Under the pieces are notes generated by a model, which worked only from the letters and a program-made list of their open reading frames with translations, searched no databases and was not told where the DNA came from. This document shows positions 59,926 to 64,000 of a stretch of DNA of 64,000 nucleotides, piece by piece. The translations under genes were made by a program, and so were the position numbers. This stretch comes from Halomonas sp. HL-48 (GTDB lineage Bacteria > Pseudomonadota > Gammaproteobacteria > Pseudomonadales > Halomonadaceae): the NCBI RefSeq assembly GCF_001314875.1, contig NZ_LJZS01000004.1, positions 1-64,000 on the forward strand, given 5' to 3'. Position 1 is the stretch's first letter; the number at the start of each line of letters is the position of its first letter.

Positions 59926-61330
59926 GCTGCGGCTCCTCAGGCAGGTGACGCAGGCTATTGGCAAAAGCAGCGGGCAGCTGGTCGTTTAGCCGGTGGGTGC
60001 TGACATCCTGGAAAATCTGCATGTCTTCCAGCCAACGCTCGAACTCCGGTGCCGCCTTGAGACCCAGCACCCGCCGCGCATAGAGCGCGTCATGAAAGGA
60101 AGTGGTCTGGTAATTGAGCATGATGTCGTCGGAGCCAGGGATGCCCATGATGAAGTTACAGCCCGCCACGCCGAGCAGCGTCAGCAGGTTATCCATATCG
60201 TTCTGATCGGCTTCGGCGTGGTTGGTATAGCAGACGTCGCAGCCCATGGGCACGCCCAGCAGCTTGCCGCAGAAGTGGTCTTCGAGCCCGGCGCGGGTGA
60301 TCTCCTTGCCATCGAACAGGTACTCGGGGCCGATAAACCCCACCACGGTATTGACCAACAGCGGGTTGAACTTGCGCGCCACCGCGTAGGCGCGCGCTTC
60401 GCAGGTTTGCTGGTCGAGCCCATGGTGGGCGTCGGCGGACAGCGAGCTCCCCTGGCCGGTTTCGAAATACATCACGTTGCGCCCTACCGTGCCGCGATTC
60501 AGCGACTGCGCCGCCGCTTCGGCTTCGGCGAGCGTGCTCAAGTCGAAACCGAAGCTGCGGTTGGTCGCCTCGGTGCCGCCGATCGACTGGAAGACCAGGT
60601 CTACCGGCGCGCCCTGCTCGATCGCCTCCAGCGTGTTCGTCACATGGGTAAGCACGCAGGACTGGGTGGGGATCTGATACTTCTGGATCACCTCGTCCAT
60701 CAGGCGCATCAGCTTGACGCTCTGGGTGACATTATCGGTGGCCGGATTGATGCCAATCACCGCGTCGCCGCTGCCGTACAACAGCCCGTCGAGAATACTC
60801 GCGGCAATGCCGGTGACGTCGTCGGTGGGGTGATTGGGCTGCAGACGCGTCGACAGCCGACCGGGCAGGCCGATGGTGTTGCGAAACGCCGTGGTTACCC
60901 GGCACTTCTTGGCCACCAGAATCAGATCCTGGTTGCGCATCAGCTTGCTGACCGCCGCGGCCATTTCGGGGGTAATGCCCGGCCGTACCTGGGTGAGCAC
61001 GTCGCTGGTGGCGTGGTCAGACAGCAACCAGTTGCGAAAGTCGCCGACGGTGAGGTGACGAATGGGCTCGAAGGCCCCGGCATCGTGGTCGTCGATGATC
61101 AGCCGGGTGATTTCGTCCTCTTCGTAAGGAACCAACGCCTCGTTTAAAAAGGTGGTCAGCGGGAGTTCCGCCAGGACCATCTGGGCGACCACCCGCTCTT
61201 CGGCGCTGTCGGCCATCACCCCCGCCAGACGGTCACCGGCACGGGCCGGCGTGGCTTTGGCCATCAGCTCGGCCAGACCCGCGAAGCGGTAGCGTCGGTT
61301 CCCCACCGTGGTGTGATAGGTTTTCGCCAT
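59915..61330 (-). CDS. eutB: Ethanolamine ammonia-lyase large subunit
   Basis: 471 residues, slightly longer than E. coli EutB (453). TIM-barrel subunit with the substrate site. GDRLAGVMADSAEERV, EDEITRLIIDDHDAGAF, GDAVIGINPATDN and FNPLLVNTVVGFIGPEYL are family blocks. AAGGAAAG precedes the ATG. No microcompartment shell genes and no eutA reactivase are near, so degradation is probably cytosolic and the released acetaldehyde is handled elsewhere. Confidence 0.96.
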   Translation of the reverse strand: MAKTYHTTVGNRRYRFAGLAELMAKATPARAGDRLAGVMADSAEERVVAQMVLAELPLTTFLNEALVPYEEDEITRLIIDDHDAGAFEPIRHLTVGDFRNWLLSDHATSDVLTQVRPGITPEMAAAVSKLMRNQDLILVAKKCRVTTAFRNTIGLPGRLSTRLQPNHPTDDVTGIAASILDGLLYGSGDAVIGINPATDNVTQSVKLMRLMDEVIQKYQIPTQSCVLTHVTNTLEAIEQGAPVDLVFQSIGGTEATNRSFGFDLSTLAEAEAAAQSLNRGTVGRNVMYFETGQGSSLSADAHHGLDQQTCEARAYAVARKFNPLLVNTVVGFIGPEYLFDGKEITRAGLEDHFCGKLLGVPMGCDVCYTNHAEADQNDMDNLLTLLGVAGCNFIMGIPGSDDIMLNYQTTSFHDALYARRVLGLKAAPEFERWLEDMQIFQDVSTHRLNDQLPAAFANSLRHLPEEPQHDR

Positions 61331-61407
61331 AGCGCTTTCCTTTGGAATTGCCTCGGTTTCAAACGCGCCGGAGGCGCATTGAGGTATAAAACTTGCTTGT
61401 TATCACC

Positions 61408-61417
61408 ATAGCGCTAT
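61408..61417. promoter_or_regulatory. Palindrome in the eutB/eutR intergenic region
   Basis: ATAGCGCTAT, a perfect ten-base palindrome midway between the divergent eutB and regulator genes; a possible regulator site. The region 61331-61540 holds no gene. Confidence 0.35.
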
Positions 61418-61540
61418 CACTAGAGAGGGAGTATCGAGTTTCGGCAAACCGCTCAACTCTCTACTAACCTCATAAGAAACAATAAGTTGAATGCAAAAAA
61501 GGACAAAAAGGGTCTGCCTAGGACTCTTTGGGGGTGGGTC

Positions 61541-62488
61541 ATGACCGTGCCGGACAGCGCACATGCACCAAAAAGATACATCCAGGAGGCGTATGACGCC
61601 GATGAGCACGCCAATAATCTGACGCGCTGGCAGCAGGAATACGATCAGCTCAGCGCCGGACGTTTTTACGGCCGACTGGATGAGATCGAGCTGGCGACAA
61701 TGCAGGTATTCAAGGAGCACACCGGCCAGGCACTGCGTCAGGATTGTCGGGTATGGCCCGATGCTCTGTGGCTTGGCATCCCGCCGGTGCCCGCGGGGTC
61801 GCGCATCAACGGCCAGTCGCTGGATGACGATGAGGTAATGTGCCGACCGGGGGGCCGCGATTTTGAGCTGATCACCCCGAAGGCGTTTGATATCTACGGC
61901 CTGGTGGTCCACCTGCCCACCCTGAACGCGGCGGCGGCCCAGCAGGGCATTGTGCTGGATGAGCGCTGGCAGCAGGCGCCGCGCCGCCACGTCGATCATG
62001 GCACCCTGGGTGCGGTGACGTTCCTGCTTGAAAGGCTACTGATGCGCCAGCCGGGGGCGATTGCCGAGCAGCTCCACCAGGAGATTTTACTGACGGCCCT
62101 GCTGGAACTGCTGCAGGCAGAGCAGCCCAGCCGCGAACCACCGCCAAGCTACACGCACCGCAAGGAGGTGGTCGATCGGGTCAAGCGCTACGTGGATGAA
62201 CATCAGGAAGGGCCGGTGACCATGGAAGCGCTGTGCCAGCTTACCCACGTGAGTCGTCGCACGCTGCAGTACAGCTTTACCAGCATTCTCGGCATCAGCC
62301 CGCTGCAGTTCCTGCGCCTGACGCGGCTGAACCGCGTGCGTCGTGCATTGCGCGCCGCGTCACCCAGCCAGTCGGTTACCGAGATTGCCACCTACTGGGG
62401 GTTTTGGCATCTCGGCCAGTTCGCCCACGATTACAAGCAGCAGTTTGGTGAATGCCCGTCGCACACGCTGAGCACCCCCACGCACTAG
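61541..62488 (+). CDS. AraC-family regulator, probably EutR-like
   Basis: 315 residues from MTVPDSAHAP at 61541 with a purine-rich GGGGGTGGG upstream; the ATG at 61487 has no ribosome site. C-terminal AraC DNA-binding domain: VTMEALCQLTHVSRRTLQYSF and PLQFLRLTRLNRVRRAL, then IATYWGFWHLGQFAHDYKQ. The N-terminal ~200 residues resemble an EutR-type sensor. It is divergent from eutB, which supports control of ethanolamine genes. Its stop overlaps the convergent GGDEF/EAL gene by four bases. Confidence 0.82.
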   Translation: MTVPDSAHAPKRYIQEAYDADEHANNLTRWQQEYDQLSAGRFYGRLDEIELATMQVFKEHTGQALRQDCRVWPDALWLGIPPVPAGSRINGQSLDDDEVMCRPGGRDFELITPKAFDIYGLVVHLPTLNAAAAQQGIVLDERWQQAPRRHVDHGTLGAVTFLLERLLMRQPGAIAEQLHQEILLTALLELLQAEQPSREPPPSYTHRKEVVDRVKRYVDEHQEGPVTMEALCQLTHVSRRTLQYSFTSILGISPLQFLRLTRLNRVRRALRAASPSQSVTEIATYWGFWHLGQFAHDYKQQFGECPSHTLSTPTH

Positions 62489-64000
62489 CCCAGCCAGCGC
62501 TCGGCAAAGTCGGCGGCGGCCAACGGCCGATCAAAATAGTAGCCCTGCGCCTGGCGACATCCCATTGCCAGCAATGCCTCTGCCTGGCCGGCATGCTCGA
62601 TGCCCTCGGCAATCGTTTCGAGTCCCAGGGTGTTAGCCATGGCAATGATGGTCGCCACAATCACGCGATCGTTATCGCTGGTCAGCATGTCGCGGACGAA
62701 CGAGATATCGATCTTGATCTTGTCGGCGGCGAAGCGCTTCAAATACGCCAGTGATGAATAGCCGGTGCCGAAATCGTCGATGGCAAGGCCTAGCCCATGC
62801 CCTTTCAGCGTTTCGGTCATGGCAATGGCTTTTTCAGGATTCACCATGATGCCGCTTTCGGTAATTTCCAGGCTGAGCCTGGAGGCCGCCACCTGATACC
62901 GCTGGCAGCAGGCCAGCAGCTCGCTTTCCAGGTCGTCGTCCTCGAACTGATCGGCGGCAATATTGATCGCCAGTTGACCCGGTAACTGCAGGCCCTGCTG
63001 CTGCCACTGGGCCAGCTGTCGACAGGCTTCCTCGATCACCCAGTTGCCCAGTGCCACCATCATGCCGCGCTCTTCGGCGATGGGGATAAATTTACCCGGA
63101 GAAACACGCCCCAGCTCTTCATCGTGCCAGCGGCAAAGCGCTTCGGCGCCGATTAACTGCCCGGTACGCAGGTCTACCTGGGGCTGAAAGTGCAGTTGCA
63201 ACTGATGCTCGGCAATGGCCACCGCCAGCCGCTTGGCAATATGCAGCTTTTCGGAGACCAGCTCGCCCATCCAGGACTCAAAGTTGAGCACCGCCAGTTT
63301 CTGACGTTTGGCCTGATACATGGCGATATCGGCAAATTTGAGCAGTTCCAGGGGCGATGTTGCATGGTGCGGATAGAGCGTTACGCCGATACTCACGGAC
63401 AGCTCAAACGACTGCGGGTCAATGTCCACCGGCTGGTCAATGCTTTCGCACAGCCGGTGCGCCCTTTCCAGGGCAATAGCGGCGTCGGCGCCATGGCAGA
63501 TCACCACGAACTCATCGCCTCCCAGTCGTGCCAGATAGTCGCCGGGCGCCAGGCAGGCGGCGAACCGCTCGGCGACCACTTTCAGGACCATATCGCCGGT
63601 GTCGTGCCCGGCGGTGTCGTTAATCTCTTTGAAATGATTGAGGTCAAGCAGCAGCAGGGCCAAGGGGGACGCCAAGGGGGACGATAGCCGGCTTGCGAGG
63701 TAGCGCATGAAATCCATGCGGTTGGGCAGCTGAGTGCCGATATCGCGGTAGGCTAGCTGACGGATCTTGGCTTCATCGCGTTGGCGCTCGAGCTCCGAGG
63801 CGGCTCGCGCTGCAAAGATCTGCAGCACACTGCTTACCAGTTCCACCTCGGTCAGCGGTGCTTTAAACATCACACCGATAATGCCGATAGGCTTACCCCG
63901 ACTGTCGCTCAGTCGTCGGCCGACATAGGCGCTCACCCAGTCCAGGGCGCCATTGCTTTCGCCCGGCAACATGATGGCGGCCCCTTCGGTCACAATGCAT
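62485..64000 (-). CDS. GGDEF-EAL protein with GAF-like N-terminus (partial)
   Basis: The start lies beyond the window; the frame is open to the right edge, giving at least 505 residues. The first ~65 visible residues look like the end of a GAF-type sensor (GKPIGIIGVMFKAPLTEVEL). The GGDEF motif LARLGGDEFVV is intact; the inhibitory RxxD site five residues upstream reads APGD, so the Arg is lost. The EAL domain has GAEALCRWHD, INIAADQF, EITESGIM, DDFGTGYSSL and EGIEHAGQAEA, all key metal and catalytic residues. It likely degrades cyclic di-GMP; synthesis is also possible. Confidence 0.93.
   Translation of the reverse strand, partial: CIVTEGAAIMLPGESNGALDWVSAYVGRRLSDSRGKPIGIIGVMFKAPLTEVELVSSVLQIFAARAASELERQRDEAKIRQLAYRDIGTQLPNRMDFMRYLASRLSSPLASPLALLLLDLNHFKEINDTAGHDTGDMVLKVVAERFAACLAPGDYLARLGGDEFVVICHGADAAIALERAHRLCESIDQPVDIDPQSFELSVSIGVTLYPHHATSPLELLKFADIAMYQAKRQKLAVLNFESWMGELVSEKLHIAKRLAVAIAEHQLQLHFQPQVDLRTGQLIGAEALCRWHDEELGRVSPGKFIPIAEERGMMVALGNWVIEEACRQLAQWQQQGLQLPGQLAINIAADQFEDDDLESELLACCQRYQVAASRLSLEITESGIMVNPEKAIAMTETLKGHGLGLAIDDFGTGYSSLAYLKRFAADKIKIDISFVRDMLTSDNDRVIVATIIAMANTLGLETIAEGIEHAGQAEALLAMGCRQAQGYYFDRPLAAADFAERWLG

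Overview
The window is a GC-rich, tightly packed chromosome segment of a gammaproteobacterium, most likely Halomonas or a close relative (Halomonadaceae). The evidence is the gene order (queA-tgt-yajC-secDF, suhB/trmJ/cysE/iscR, rlmN-pilF-rodZ-ispG-hisS-yfgM-bamB-der, tsaP-dprA-tsaC-hemF-aroE divergent from def-fmt-rsmB-trkA-trkH), many acidic periplasmic segments typical of salt-adapted bacteria, and a photoactive yellow protein gene, which is known from some Halomonas. Assignment to a species is not possible from the sequence alone.

Layout. 1-300: the tail of an insertion-sequence transposase and nested inverted repeats. 304-6750 (minus): a four-gene SMC/kleisin/winged-helix/Toprim cluster resembling Wadjet (JetABCD) or MksBEF-MksG, in the order C-B-A-D and with a short JetD. 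6823-9240: an aminotransferase, an ornithine cyclodeaminase-family enzyme and a RidA-like protein. 9402-10036: a RelE/HigB-type toxin-antitoxin pair, then tRNA-Leu(CAA) with a clear promoter and terminator. 10398-16820: tRNA queuosine genes, Sec accessory genes and a SuhB-like protein that has lost most catalytic residues. 16963-22708: trmJ, cysE, a reduced isc operon (iscR, a short iscS, iscA, no iscU), ndk and rlmN. 22803-31209: pilus/cell shape, isoprenoid, histidyl-tRNA, outer-membrane assembly and ribosome GTPase genes, then an unassigned lipoprotein. 31282-31706: a damaged toxin-antitoxin pair. 31893-37383: an M48 lipoprotein, then the minus-strand tsaP-dprA-tsaC-hemF-aroE group. 37615-45038: def-fmt-rsmB, dodecin, the TrkAH potassium system and a TraB-family membrane protein. 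45093-46753: a DTW-domain protein and a HEPN/MNT toxin-antitoxin pair. 46910-52603: a complete overlapping biotin operon bioBFHCDA. 52609-57445 (minus): a sirtuin, aceK, and a light-sensing group (CoA ligase, photoactive yellow protein, CIA30-like protein). 57536-62488: ethanolamine uptake and breakdown (permease, eutC, eutB) with a divergent AraC regulator. 62485-end: a GGDEF/EAL protein cut off by the window end.

Most of the window is housekeeping. The parts that deserve attention are the Jet/Mks-like operon, the pyp/pcl photoreceptor group, the IscU-less isc operon with a tail-less IscS, and the SuhB pseudoenzyme. Three toxin-antitoxin loci lie at operon boundaries.
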